Origin: Pseudorasbora parva
Taxonomy: Eukaryota > Chordata > Actinopteri > Cypriniformes > Gobionidae
DNA: 64,000 nucleotides
Reading direction: 5' to 3'
NCBI RefSeq assembly: GCF_024679245.1
Contig: NC_090188.1
Coordinates: 38,111,492-38,175,491, forward strand
Below the pieces are notes generated by a model. The model was not told the DNA's origin. It made no database searches and worked only from the letters and a program-made list of their open reading frames with translations. Below, piece after piece: positions 1-11,034 of the stretch. A program made the translations under genes and the position numbers. Within the stretch, counting starts at the first letter, position 1. Every line of letters begins with the position of its first letter.

Positions 1-257
1 TGATTAAATGAAGCTTCAGCCACTAACAAAAAAGTACCACAATAATAGCATTTTGACATAATAGAATAACACATGGAAACACAACTGTGTTCTTTGAAGA
101 ACCTATACAATGTAAAATCCCGTACATCAGTCCCAAGTCTGAGACCAAATTTCTGAATTTCATTTGTACAATGATGTACGTTAGTCAGAAGCAGGGCTGT
201 TTCTCTTTTTGCACCAATCAAAATAGTGTTCCCATATTTCGGTCATACTTTGTATAA
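1..257. other. Left flank, no gene seen
   Basis: AT-rich DNA without a convincing reading frame, terminal repeat or RNA gene. It runs directly into the first 42-bp satellite monomer at about 258. Confidence 0.5.
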
Positions 258-311
258 GATGGACAGGTGTGGTGGTATGGGTGAGTTTAAGGGTAAAGTT
301 AGGGACAGGTG

Positions 312-578
312 ACTCATTTTGGGACAAAACTAATTTTGGCAAGCATATGATACGCTGTTGTTCACGTGCATATGATACGCACTTTATGGCGTATATATGA
401 CAAGCTCTTGGGTAGGTTTAGGGTAGTGGGGTGGGGGGTTCGTATGTATAATACGCCATGAAGTGCGTATCATATGCAAGCGAAAAACAGCGCGGCATAG
501 ACACGCCAAAATGAGTTTTGGCGTATATATTCCACGACATTGCACACTTGTACTATTTATACGCATTTTCGTGTGAAT
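312..578. mobile_element. Palindromic MITE-like insertion in the satellite
   Basis: Non-satellite DNA of about 267 bp sits between one isolated monomer (258-311) and the continuous array. Its core is an inverted repeat: about 367-393 and 450-477 are reverse complements apart from one mismatch, both carrying GCATATGATACGCAC. The outer parts also mirror each other (ACTCATTTTGG near 312, CCAAAATGAGT near 509-519). The central loop holds GTAGGTTTAGGGTAG. It carries no reading frame and looks like a foldback or MITE-type element that landed in the array. The family is not identified; the right boundary is approximate because it appears to replace part of a monomer. Confidence 0.6.
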
Positions 579-1752
579 AGCCTGGTTTAAGAGTAAAGTT
601 AGGGTCAGGTGTGGTGGTGTGGGTGAGTTTAAGAGTAAAGTTAGGGACAGGTGTGTTGGTATGGGTGAGTTTAAGAGTAAAGTTAGAGACAGGTGTGGTG
701 GTATGGGTGAGTTTAAGGGTAAAGTTAGGGTCAGGTGTGGGGGTGTGGGTGAGTTTAAGAGTAAAGTTAGGGACAGGTGTGGTGGTATGGGTGAGTTTAA
801 GAGTAAAGTTAGGGTCAGGTGTGGTGGTATGGGTGAGTTTAAGGGTAAAGTTAGGGTCAGGTGTGGTGGTATGGGTGAGTTTAAGTGTAAAGTTAGGGAC
901 AGGTGTGGTGGTGTGGGTGAGTTTAAGGGTAAAGTTATGGACAGGTGTGGTGGTGTGGGTGAGTTTAAGGGTAAAGTTATGGACAGGTGTGGTGGTGTGG
1001 GTGAGTTTAAGAGTAAAGTTAGGGTCAGGTGTGGTGGTGTGGGTAAGTTTAAGGGTAAAGTTAGGGTCAGGTGTGGTGGTGTGGGTGAGTTTAAGGGTAA
1101 AGTTATGGACAGGTGTGGTGGTGTGGGTGAGTTTAAGGGTAAAGTTATGGACAGGTGTGGTGGTATGGGTGAGTTTAAGGGTAAAGTTATGGACAGGTGT
1201 GGTGGTGTGGGTGAGTTTAAGAGTAAAGTTAGGGTCAGGTGTGGTGGTGTGGGTAAGTTTAAGGGTAAAGTTAGGGTCAGGTGTGGTGGTGTGGGTGAGT
1301 TTAAGGGTAAAGTTAGGGACAGGTGTGGTGGTGTGGGTGAGTTTAAGAGTAAAGTTAGGGTCAGGTGTGGTGGTATGGGTGAGTTTAAGAGTAAAGTTAG
1401 GGTCAGCTGTGGTGGTATGGGTGAGTTTAAGAGTAAAGTTAGGGACAGGTGTGGTGGTGTGGGTGAGTTTAAGGGTAAAGTTATGGACAGGTGTGGTGGT
1501 GTGGGTGAGTTTAAGGATAAAGTTAGGGACAGGTGTGGTGGTATGGGTGAGTTTAAGGGTAAAGTTAGGGTCAGGTGTGGTGGTGTGGGTGAGTTTAAGG
1601 GTAAAGTTAGGGACAGGTGTGGTGGTGTGGGTGAGTTTAAGAGTAAAGTTAGGGACAGGTGTGGTGGTGTGGGTCAGTTTAAGGGTAAAGTTAGGGACAG
1701 GTGTGGTGGTGTGGGTGAGTTTAAGGGTAAAGTTATGGACAGGTGTGGTGGT

Positions 1753-2340
1753 GTGGGTGAGTTTAAGAGTAAAGTTAGGGTCAGGTGTGGTGGTGTGGGT
1801 AAGTTTAAGGGTAAAGTTAGGGTCAGGTGTGGTGGTGTGGGTGAGTTTAAGGGTAAAGTTATGGACAGGTGTGGTGGTGTGGGTGAGTTTAAGGGTAAAG
1901 TTATGGACAGGTGTGGTGGTGTGGGTGAGTTTAAGAGTAAAGTTAGAGACAGGTGTGGTGGTGTGGGTGAGTTTAAGGGTAAAGTTATGGACAGGTGTGG
2001 TGGTGTGGGTGAGTTTAAGAGTAAAGTTAGGGTCAGGTGTGGTGGTGTGGGTAAGTTTAAGGGTAAAGTTAGGGTCAGGTGTGGTGGTGTGGGTGAGTTT
2101 AAGGGTAAAGTTATGGACAGGTGTGGTGGTGTGGGTGAGTTTAAGGGTAAAGTTATGGACAGGTGTGGTGGTGTGGGTGAGTTTAAGAGTAAAGTTAGAG
2201 ACAGGTGTGGTGGTGTGGGTGAGTTTAAGGGTAAAGTTATGGACAGGTGTGGTGGTGTGGGTGAGTTTAAGAGTAAAGTTAGGGTCAGGTGTGGTGGTGT
2301 GGGTAAGTTTAAGGGTAAAGTTAGGGTCAGGTGTGGTTGT
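1753..2340 (+). repeat. 252-bp higher-order repeat (six monomers)
   Basis: An ordered set of six variant monomers occupies 1753-2004 and repeats at 2005-2256, followed by the first two members again. The order is marked by alternation of TTAGGGTCA, GGTAAGTTT, TTATGGACA, TTATGGACA, TTAGAGACA and TTATGGACA variants. The same six-member set recurs at 2719-2970. Confidence 0.8.
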
Positions 2341-3348
2341 GTGGGTGAGTTTAAGGGTAAAGTTAGGGTCAGGTGTGGTGGTGTGGGTAAGTTTAAGGGT
2401 AAAGTTAGGGACAGGTGTGGTGGTGTGGGTGAGTTTAAGAGTAAAGTTAGGGTCAGGTGTGGTGGTATGGGTGAGTTTAAGAGTAAAGTTAGGGACAGGT
2501 GTGGTGGTGTGGGTGAGTTTAAGAGTAAAGTTAGGGTCAGGTGTGTTGGTATGGGTAAGTTTAAGGGTAAAGTTAGGGTCAGGTGTGGTGGTGTGGGTGA
2601 GTTTAAGGGTAAAGTTATGGACAGGTGTGGTGGTGTGGGTGAGTTTAAGAGTAAAGTTAGAGACAGGTGTGGTGGTGTGGGTGAGTTTAAGGGTAAAGTT
2701 ATGGACAGGTGTGGTGGTGTGGGTGAGTTTAAGAGTAAAGTTAGGGTCAGGTGTGGTGGTGTGGGTAAGTTTAAGGGTAAAGTTAGGGTCAGGTGTGGTG
2801 GTGTGGGTGAGTTTAAGGGTAAAGTTATGGACAGGTGTGGTGGTGTGGGTGAGTTTAAGGGTAAAGTTATGGACAGGTGTGGTGGTGTGGGTGAGTTTAA
2901 GAGTAAAGTTAGAGACAGGTGTGGTGGTGTGGGTGAGTTTAAGGGTAAAGTTATGGACAGGTGTGGTGGTGTGGGTGAGTTTAAGAGTAAAGTTAGGGTC
3001 AGGTGTGGTGGTGTGGGTAAGTTTAAGGGTAAAGTTAGGGTCAGGTGTGGTTGTGTGGGTGAGTTTAAGGGTAAAGTTAGGGTCAGGTGTGGTGGTGTGG
3101 GTAAGTTTAAGGGTTAAGTTAGGGACAGGTGTGGTGGTGTGGGTGAGTTTAAGAGTAAAGTTAGGGTCAGGTGTGGTGGTATGGGTGAGTTTAAGAGTAA
3201 AGTTAGGGACAGGTGTGGTGGTGTGGGTGAGTTTAAGAGTAAAGTTAGGGTCAGGTGTGTTGGTATGGGTAAGTTTAAGGGTAAAGTTAGGGTCAGGTGT
3301 GGTGGTGTGGGTGAGTTTAAGGGTAACGTTATGGACAGGTGTGGTGGT
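2005..3348 (+). repeat. 714-bp tandem duplication inside the satellite
   Basis: Variant monomers in 2005-2634 recur in the same order 714 bp (17 monomers) further on, at 2719-3348. The rare GGTTGT variant is a clear marker, ending at 2340 and again at 3054. Confidence 0.75.
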
Positions 3349-6036
3349 GTGGGTGAGTTTAAGGGTAAAGTTATGGACAGGTGTGGTGGTGTGGGTGAGT
3401 TTAAGAGTAAAGTTAGAGACAGGTGTGGTGGTGTGGGTGAGTTTAAGAGTAAAGTTAGGGGCAGGTGTGGTGGTGTGAATGACTTTAAGAGTAAAGTTAG
3501 GGACAGGTGTGGTGGTATGGGTGAGTTTAAGAGTAAAGTTAGGGACAGGTGTGGTGGTATGGGTGAGTTTAAGATTAAAGTTAGGGACAGGTGTGGTGGT
3601 ATGGGTGAGTTTAAGGGTAAAGTTAGGGACAGGTGTGGTGGTGTGGGTGAGTTTAAGATTAAAGTTAGGGACAGGTGTGGTGGTATGGGTGAGTTTAAGA
3701 TTAAAGTTAGGGACAGGTGTGGTGGTATGGGTGAGTTTAAGGGTAAAGTTAGGGACAGGTGTGGTGGTGTGGGTGAGTTTAAGATTAAAGTTAGGGACAG
3801 GTGTGGTGGTATGGGTGAGTTTAAGATTAAAGTTAGGGACAGGTGTGGTGGTATGGGTGAGTTTAAGGGTAAAGTTAGGGACAGGTGTGGTGGTGTGGGT
3901 GAGTTTAAGAGTAAAGTTAGGGACAGGTGTGGTGGTATGGGTGAGTTTAAGATTAAAGTTAGAGACAGGTGTGGTGGTATGGGTGAGTTTAAGAGTAAAG
4001 TTAGGGACAGGTGTGGCGGTATGGGTGAGTTTAAGGGTAACGTTAGGGACAGGTGTGGTGGTATGGGTGAGTTTAAGAGTAAAGTTAGGGACAGGTGTGG
4101 TGGTATGGGTGAGTTTAAGGGTAAAGTTAGGGACAGGTGTTTTGGTATGGGTGAGTTTAAGAGTAAAGTTAGGGACAGGTGTGGTGGTATGGGTGAGTTT
4201 AAGGGTAAAGTTAGGGACAGGTGTGGTGGTGTGGGTGAGTCTAAGGGTAAAGTTAGGGACAGGTGTGGTGGTGTGGGTGAGTCTAAGGGTAAAGTTAGGG
4301 ACAGGTGTGGTGGTGTGGGTGAGTCTAAGGGTAAAGTTAGGGACAGGTGTTGTGGTATGGGTGAGTTTAAGAGTAAAGTTAGGGTCAGGTGTGGTGGTGT
4401 GGGTGAGTTTAAGGGTAAAGTTAGGGACAGGTGTGGTGGTATGGGTGAGTTAAAGAGTAAAGTTAGGGTCAGGTGTGGTGGTGTGGGTGAGTTTAAGGGT
4501 AAAGTTAGGGTCAGGTGTGGTGGTGTGGGTGAGTTTAAGAGTAAAGTTAGGGTCAGGTGTGGTGGTGTGGGTAAGTTTAAGGGTAAAGTTAGGGTCAGGT
4601 GTGGTTGTGTGGGTGAGTTTAAGGGTAAAGTTAGGGTCAGGTGTGGTGGTGTGGGTAAGTTTAAGGGTTAAGTTAGGGACAGGTGTGGTGGTGTGGGTGA
4701 GTTTAAGAGTAAAGTTAGGGTCAGGTGTGGTGGTATGGGTGAGTTTAAGAGTAAAGTTAGGGACAGGTGTGGTGGTGTGGGTGAGTTTAAGAGTAAAGTT
4801 AGGGTCAGGTGTGTTGGTATGGGTAAGTTTAAGGGTAAAGTTAGGGTCAGGTGTGGTGGTGTGGGTGAGTTTAAGGGTAACGTTATGGACAGGTGTGGTG
4901 GTGTGGGTGAGTTTAAGGGTAAAGTTATGGACAGGTGTGGTGGTGTGGGTGAGTTTAAGAGTAAAGTTAGAGACAGGTGTGGTGGTGTGGGTGAGTTTAA
5001 GAGTAAAGTTAGGGGCAGGTGTGGTGGTGTGAATGACTTTAAGAGTAAAGTTAGGGACAGGTGTGGTGGTATGGGTGAGTTTAAGAGTAAAGTTAGGGAC
5101 AGGTGTGGTGGTATGGGTGAGTTTAAGATTAAAGTTAGGGACAGGTGTGGTGGTATGGGTGAGTTTAAGGGTAAAGTTAGGGACAGGTGTGGTGGTGTGG
5201 GTGAGTTTAAGATTAAAGTTAGGGACAGGTGTGGTGGTATGGGTGAGTTTAAGATTAAAGTTAGGGACAGGTGTGGTGGTATGGGTGAGTTTAAGGGTAA
5301 AGTTAGGGACAGGTGTGGTGGTGTGGGTGAGTTTAAGATTAAAGTTAGGGACAGGTGTGGTGGTATGGGTGAGTTTAAGATTAAAGTTAGGGACAGGTGT
5401 GGTGGTGTGGGTGAGTTTAAGAGTAAAGTTAGGGACAGGTGTGGTGGTATGGGTGAGTTTAAGATTAAAGTTAGAGACAGGTGTGGTGGTATGGGTGAGT
5501 TTAAGAGTAAAGTTAGGGACAGGTGTGGCGGTATGGGTGAGTTTAAGGGTAACGTTAGGGACAGGTGTGGTGGTATGGGTGAGTTTAAGAGTAAAGTTAG
5601 GGACAGGTGTGGTGGTATGGGTGAGTTTAAGGGTAAAGTTAGGGACAGGTGTTTTGGTATGGGTGAGTTTAAGAGTAAAGTTAGGGACAGGTGTGGTGGT
5701 ATGGGTGAGTTTAAGGGTAAAGTTAGGGACAGGTGTGGTGGTGTGGGTGAGTCTAAGGGTAAAGTTAGGGACAGGTGTGGTGGTGTGGGTGAGTCTAAGG
5801 GTAAAGTTAGGGACAGGTGTGGTGGTGTGGGTGAGTCTAAGGGTAAAGTTAGGGACAGGTGTTGTGGTATGGGTGAGTTTAAGAGTAAAGTTAGGGTCAG
5901 GTGTGGTGGTGTGGGTGAGTTTAAGGGTAAAGTTAGGGACAGGTGTGGTGGTATGGGTGAGTTAAAGAGTAAAGTTAGGGTCATGTGTGGTGGTGTGGGT
6001 GAGTTTAAGGGTAAAGTTAGGGTCAGGTGTGGTGGT
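2971..6036 (+). repeat. About 1.5-kb tandem duplication inside the satellite
   Basis: Block 2971-4524 (37 monomers) is followed by a copy at 4525-6036 (36 monomers). Rare variants recur at a constant offset of 1554 bp: GGGTTAAG near 3112 and 4666, and the GTGAATGAC variant near 3475 and 5029. After loss of one monomer in the second block the offset becomes 1512 bp (GTTTTGGTATGG near 4140 and 5652). This indicates recent unequal exchange of a long block. Confidence 0.85.
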
Positions 6037-7836
6037 GTGGGTGAGTTTAAGGGTAAAGTTAGGGACAGGTGTGGTAGTATGGGTGAGTCTAAGAGTAAAG
6101 TTAGGGACAGGTGTGGTGGTATGGGTGAGTTATGGAGTAAAGTTAGGGACAGGTGTGGTGGTATGGGTGAGTTTAAGGGTAAAGTTAGGGACAGGTGTGG
6201 TGCTGTGGGTGAGTTTAAGGGTAAAGTTAGGGACAGGTGTGGTGCTGTGGGTGAGTTTAAGGGTAAAGTTAGGGACAGGTGTGGTGGTATGGGTGAGTTT
6301 AAGAGTAAAGTTAGGGACAGGTGTGGTGGTATGGGTGAGTTTAAGGCTAAAGTTAGGGACAGGTGTGGTGCTGTGGGTGAGTTTAAGGTAAAGTTACGGA
6401 CAGGTGTGGTGGTATGGGTGAGTTTAAGAGTAAAGTTAGGGACAGGTGTGGTGGTATGGGTAAGTTTAAGGGTAAAGTTAGGGACAGGTGTGGTGGTATG
6501 GGTGAGTTTAAGGGTAAAGTTAGGGACAGGTGTGGGGGTATGGGTGAGTTTAAGAGTAAAGTTAGGGACAGGTGTGGTGCTGTGGGTGAGTTTAAGGGTA
6601 AAGTTAGGGACAGGTGTGGTGGTATGGGTGAGTTTAAGGGTAAAGTTAGGGACAGGTGTGGTGGTATGGGTGAGTTTAAGGATAAAGTTAGGGACAGGTG
6701 TGGTGGTATGGGTGAGTTTAAGGGTAAAGGTAGAGACAGGTGTGGTGGTATGGGTGAGTTTAAGGATAAAGTTAGGGACAGGTGTGGTGGTATGGGTGAG
6801 TTTAAGGGTAAAGTTAGGGTCAGGTGTGGTGGTATGGGTGAGTTTAAGGGTAAAGTTAGAGACAGGTGTTGTGGTGTGGGTGAGTCTAAGGGTAAAGTTA
6901 GGGTCAGGTGTGGTGGTGTGGGTGAGTCTAAGGGTAAAGTTAGGGTCAGGTGTGGTGGTATGGGTGAGTTTAAGGGTAAAGTTAGAGACAGGTGTGGTGG
7001 TGTGGGTGAGTTTAAGGATAAAGTTAGGGACAGGTGTGGTGGTATGGGTGAGTTTAAGGGTAAAGTTAGGGTCAGGTGTGGTGGTGTGGGTGAGTTTAAG
7101 AGTAAAGTAAGGGACAGGTGCGGTGGTGTGGGTGAGTTTAAGGGTAGAGTTAGGGTCAGGTGTGGTGGTGTGGGTGAGTTTAAGAGTAAAGTAAGGGACA
7201 GGTGTGGTGGTATGGGTGAGTTTAAGGATAAAGTTAGGGACAGGTGTGGTGGTATGGGTGAGTTTAAGGGTAGAGTTAGGGTCAGGTGTGGTGGTGTGGG
7301 TGAGTTTAAGGATAAAGTTAGGTACAGGTGTGGTGGTATGGGTGAGTTTAAGGGTAAAGTTAGGGTCAGGTGTGGTGGTGTGGGTGAGTTTAAGGGTAAA
7401 GTTAGGGACAGGTGTGGTGGTGTGGGTGAGTTTAAGAGTAAAGTTAGGGACAGGTGTGGTGGTGTGGGTCAGTTTAAGGGTAAAGTTAGGGACAGGTGTG
7501 GTGGTGTGGGTGAGTTTAAGGATAAAGTTAGGGACAGGTGTGGAGGTATGGGTGAGTTTAAGGGTAAAGTTAGGGTCAGGTGTGGTGGTGTGGGTGAGTT
7601 TAAGGGTAAAGTTAGGGACAGGTGTGGTGGTGTGGGTGAGTTTAAGAGTAAAGTTAGGGACAGGTGTGGTGGTGTGGGTCAGTTTAAGGGTAAAGTTAGG
7701 GACAGGTGTGGTGGTGTGGGTCAGTTTAAGGGTAAAGTTAGGGTCAGGTGTGGTGGTATGGGTCAGTTAAAGGGTAAAGTTAGGGTCAGGTGTGGTGGTA
7801 AGGGTGAGTTTAAGGGTAAAGTAAGGGACAGGTGTG

Positions 7837-7982
7837 GTAAGTTTAAGGGTAAAGTAAGGGACAGGTGTGGTAAGTTTAAGGGTAAAGTAAGGGACAGGTG
7901 TGGTAAGTTTAAGGGTAAAGTAAGGGACAGGTGTGGTAAGTTTAAGGGTAAAGTAAGGGACAGGTGTGGTAAGTTTAAGGGT
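7837..7982 (+). repeat. 33-bp shortened satellite monomers at the array edge
   Basis: The last part of the array has a 33-bp period. GGTAAGTTTAAGGG recurs at 7837, 7870, 7903, 7936 and 7969. Relative to the 42-bp unit, 9 bp are missing from the GGTGTGGG part, and TTAGGG has become TAAGGG. The deleted form was itself amplified before the array ends in GTTGGGTTAGC. Confidence 0.9.
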
Positions 7983-8755
7983 TGGGTTAGCAGTGTAATT
8001 TTAAATCTAACTACAGAAATTAATTACAGAAAATAATATCACAATGTTGTGTAAAAAAGTGTATAAAGACACAGTCACTTGATTGAGAGATTTATTTGTG
8101 ATGGAATTATTTCTTTATCATTTTATTTGAGTCTTTCACACATGCAGTAACTTTACTCTGAGACGTATATTCATCAGTGATGACGGATTTTATGGGAGTG
8201 GCTCGATGCAGTGCAAGAGATGCAGATAACTTGATCTTGACCCTTGAGAAACTTTAATAATGCTGTCACGTACCAAATCTACTTCTTATTTATTAAAAAA
8301 TTTAATGAACTGCTAATTACAACATTGAAATAAAAATGTAAAGGGTGTACAAATAAAATCGTGCATATAAATAATTAGGAATCATGTAACAAAACATTTA
8401 TCATTTATCTATTATAATTTTTATGTTGGTTTGGTTGGTTAAATGTTTTCTTATAAAGGTCCAGAAGTCGTGTTTTTTTATTAGACAAGTTTTTTGCCAG
8501 GTGGCTTTTTTAATTATATGATGTCATTACGTTGTCTTGCCGCCAGCCAATCGCTGCATTGCTGATCGTGGTTTCGAGTATCGCTGCATCTGCCGTCTTC
8601 CGGGAAAACGAGAATGCGCTTTAATCTCAGATAAATTAATCCAGATATTTTAATACAATCCACAAATTTGTTTTGAAGAACCAAATTACCCAGAGATCAG
8701 TTATCACGATTAGAAGATCTGGGATCTGTCAAATCATCTCAGATGTATTAAGCGA
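7983..8755. other. Intergenic DNA, nothing recognised
   Basis: AT-rich DNA right of the satellite. I see no coding exon, RNA gene or terminal repeat here. Confidence 0.4.
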
Positions 8756-8760
8756 GGTAC

Positions 8761-9129
8761 TGTCACGTCACATACAAAGGAATGGGTGCGAGGACTCAAG
8801 TGCAGAAAATGATAATTTATTATAAAATAAAACATAAACTCAAAACAAAACCCACGAGGGGGAAAAACACATAATCATAAAACATAAACCAAAGACTCAA
8901 ACATACCAAGGAATCACAGGGAACAGGGAGACATAGACGAGACATACACATGGATCCAACACAGACTGACAAACACAAGGAGCTTATAAGGGGAAGAAAT
9001 CAAGAGGGAACAGGTGGGAGAAATAAACACTAATCAGATAACAAGGGGGAGGGATCAGACAATGACAGGAACACATGCAAGACATGACAAAACCCACATG
9101 TGCACACAAGACAGGACAGGCATGTGACA
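8761..9129 (-). mobile_element. Solo LTR with 5-bp TSD GGTAC
   Basis: The 369-bp unit begins TGTCACGTCACA and ends TGTGACA, so it has TG...CA ends with short inverted termini. It is flanked on both sides by the same pentamer GGTAC (8756-8760 and 9130-9134). A 5-bp TSD, TG/CA ends and absence of internal sequence indicate a solo LTR left by LTR-LTR recombination, probably Ty3/gypsy class. Orientation is inferred from an AATAAA on the minus strand near the 8761 end. There is no resemblance to the LTRs of the complete element at 30258-35320. Confidence 0.8.
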
Positions 9130-9167
9130 GGTACGAAGAACAGACCCCTGTTTTGTATCATTGACAT

Positions 9168-9373
9168 CAGGGGTTTTCAAATCATTCCTGGAGCCTCCCC
9201 AGCACTGCACATTTTGGATGTCTCCCTTATTAGTGTCTTATTTAACACAGCTGTATTAACTCATCCGCTGATTAGTTTAGTACTCCATGAGCTGAGCTGA
9301 GTGTGTCCAATAAGGGAGATATCCAAAATGTGCAGTGCTGGGGAGGCTCCAGGAATGGTTTTGAAAACCCCTG
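9168..9373. mobile_element. hAT-type MITE, 206 bp
   Basis: The terminal inverted repeats are about 65 bp long and nearly perfect, starting CAGGGGTTTTCAAA on both ends and including CTCCCCAGCACTGC. The flanking octamers ATTGACAT (9160-9167) and ATTTACAT (9374-9381) match at 7 of 8 positions. The CAGGG start and 8-bp TSD are hAT hallmarks. The element is too short to code and is a non-autonomous copy. Confidence 0.85.
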
Positions 9374-9381
9374 ATTTACAT

Positions 9382-9886
9382 GGTTAATGATTTTCTGCTT
9401 GTGTTTTGGACTATTACCATGTGCACTGCCCCTGGGTCTGTGGTTTCCCTCTGGTTTTGACCCCTGCCTGGCCCATCTTCCTTATCATCTTTCCTTAGGG
9501 ATTGTTGCATCGCTGAACTGTCGCCTGGCTTTTATCCTGACTGCCCCTTGGATTTCACCTCGGCTCAGCCCTTTACTCTGCAGTTTAAATTTAGAGAACT
9601 ACTAATCTGCTCTTGGGTCCCTGTTTCATCCCAGCATCCATAACATTTGCAAGTTGTACGCAATGTATTGTCCTACAGTGTAGTGTAGGTAAATATTGTG
9701 TTTTCTGTATTACTGGGTCATATCAGTATTTCACTGGGGCTTGTTATCCCAATAAATGGGTCTATAGCAAATCCCCTGAGAGAACTATTTTAGATAACAC
9801 TATGAGGACACATCATTGTCAACACCAGACCTGTCTGCTCCACCCACTCGTTCAGCCTCACCAGAATTCACTCATCAGCACTTGGA
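9382..9886. other. Intergenic DNA, nothing recognised
   Basis: Open frames of 72 and 138 codons lie here, but neither has a recognisable domain or supporting signals. The second runs into the adjacent repeat tail. Confidence 0.35.
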
Positions 9887-10290
9887 CAATCAATCAATCA
9901 ATCAATCAACTTTATTTATATAGCGCTTTTATACTGACGATTGTTTCAGAGCAGCTTCACAGTGTTAAACAGGACAATATTGCAACAAACTTTGATTTGG
10001 CTGTACAGTCGTTCTGGAGAAAACAGTGATGTTATCAGCTCATTTTAATTTATCATATAACGACAATGTTGGCAGATATAGTTTATAGAATTAAATAAGA
10101 CCTAATAAATTTGTATATTTAGTTGAATAACTTGGATCATAATTTTAGTGTCCCCAACTGAGCAAGCCAAGCCAAAGGCGACAGTGGCAAGAAACCCAAA
10201 CTCCATCAGGGCATGATGGAGAAAAATAAACCTTGGGAGAAACCACTCAGTCGGGGTGCCAGTTCTCCTCTGGCCTATTAACACACAGTG
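9887..10290 (-). mobile_element. Retroposon-like fragment with (TTGA)n tail
   Basis: On the minus strand the segment ends in several TTGA repeats (CAAT units at 9887-9910 on +) next to the motif TTTATTTATATAGCGC, which I recall as a widespread fish interspersed-repeat tail. Inside, the AGAAACC...GGGAGAAACCA...CTCCTCTGGCC block near 10190-10275 is also familiar from cyprinid repeats. A short tandem-repeat 3' tail is typical of LINE or SINE retroposons. The exact family is not established. Confidence 0.5.
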
Positions 10291-10545
10291 TATGATTATT
10301 ATTCTGGCAACCTTACCTTTCAGAAATCACACTACCCCTCACAGATCGTCTGGTCTTGTTGTTACACATGTTCAACTTACCTGATGCGTAACCTTTTCAT
10401 CCACTGAGATTCATATAAAGTTAATTTCGTCCTCTTCCATCCAGTTCTTCAGTCTTCAGCGATAGATCATCTGTGGTTCCGTTCTCAGTATCTGCAAGAA
10501 ACAAAGACTATTACCATTGTGAGATTTTGAGTAAAAACCTTCCAT
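10291..10545. other. Short interval, nothing recognised
   Basis: No feature could be supported between the retroposon tail and the Tc1-like fragment. Confidence 0.35.
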
Positions 10546-10905
10546 CAGCAAGGGCAACATCACTGCTCTACAGGAGATCTGCATAGAGGAATGGGCCAAA
10601 CTACCAGCAACGGCGTTTAAAAACCTTGTGGCGACTTACAGAAAACGTTTGACCTCTGTCATTGCCAACAAAGGACAAAGTATTGAGATGAACTTTTGTT
10701 ATTGACCAAATACTTATTTTCCACCATAATCTGAAAATAATTTATTTTAAAATCAGACAATGTGATTTTCTGGATTTTTTTTTTCTCATTCTGTTTCTCA
10801 TAGTTGAAGTGTACCCATTATGAAAATTACAGGCCTCTCTCATCTTTTTAAGTGGGAGAACTTGCACAATTTGTGGTTGACTTAATACTTTTTTGCCCCA
10901 ATGTA
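10546..10905 (+). mobile_element. 3' part of a Tc1/mariner-like transposon
   Basis: A 5'-truncated copy. It contains the last codons of a Tc1-like transposase, then an AT-rich 3' UTR with CTCTCATCTTTTTAAGTGGG, and ends in a terminal-repeat sequence TACTTTTTTGCCCCAATGTA whose final TA is the expected Tc1 target dinucleotide. The matching 5' end is absent. Confidence 0.75.
10568..10705 (+). pseudogene. Tc1-like transposase, C-terminal remnant
   Basis: Frame beginning at 10568 reads 45 residues to a TGA at 10703-10705 and includes [15 protein letters not shown] and [14 protein letters not shown], the familiar C-terminal end of fish Tc1-like DDE transposases. The catalytic domain and N-terminal DNA-binding domain are missing, so this is a dead fragment. 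In family members this protein cuts and pastes the element at TA sites. Confidence 0.75.
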
Positions 10906-10909
10906 TATG

Positions 10910-10936
10910 TGTCACGGTTCATGAATTCAATGGTTC

Positions 10937-11034
<98 letters not shown>

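Larger units (their letters stand above)
258..7982 (+). repeat. 42-bp satellite array, G-rich strand on +
   Basis: About 175 head-to-tail monomers of 42 bp. Each reads roughly GGTGTGGTGGTRTGGG, then TGAGTTTAAGRGTAAAG, then TTAGGGWCA. Most carry one TTAGGG, and the + strand usually has a single C per monomer, so the array is extremely strand-asymmetric with several GG/GGG runs per unit. Variants are mainly A/T (GGGACA against GGGTCA), AGAGT/AGGGT/AGATT, ATGG/GTGG and TTATGGAC in place of TTAGGGAC. Because 42 is divisible by three, frames remain open for hundreds of codons on both strands, which explains apparent proteins of up to 955 residues; they have no recognisable domain and I do not call them genes. 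The array is interrupted near its left end by a palindromic insertion and decays into 33-bp units at its right end. Confidence 0.97.

Noticed and set aside
258..7982. CRISPR-like array
   Set aside because: The repeats are contiguous with no unique spacers, no cas genes are present, and the surrounding DNA is vertebrate in character.
258..7982. True telomere
   Set aside because: TTAGGG occurs once per 42 bp, not in uninterrupted tandem, and ordinary sequence continues on both sides.
611..8036. Reading frames of up to 955 codons over the satellite, on both strands
   Set aside because: A 42-bp period without stop codons gives long open frames automatically. The 14-residue repeats have no known fold, several frames and both strands are open over the same DNA, and there is no codon-level constraint.
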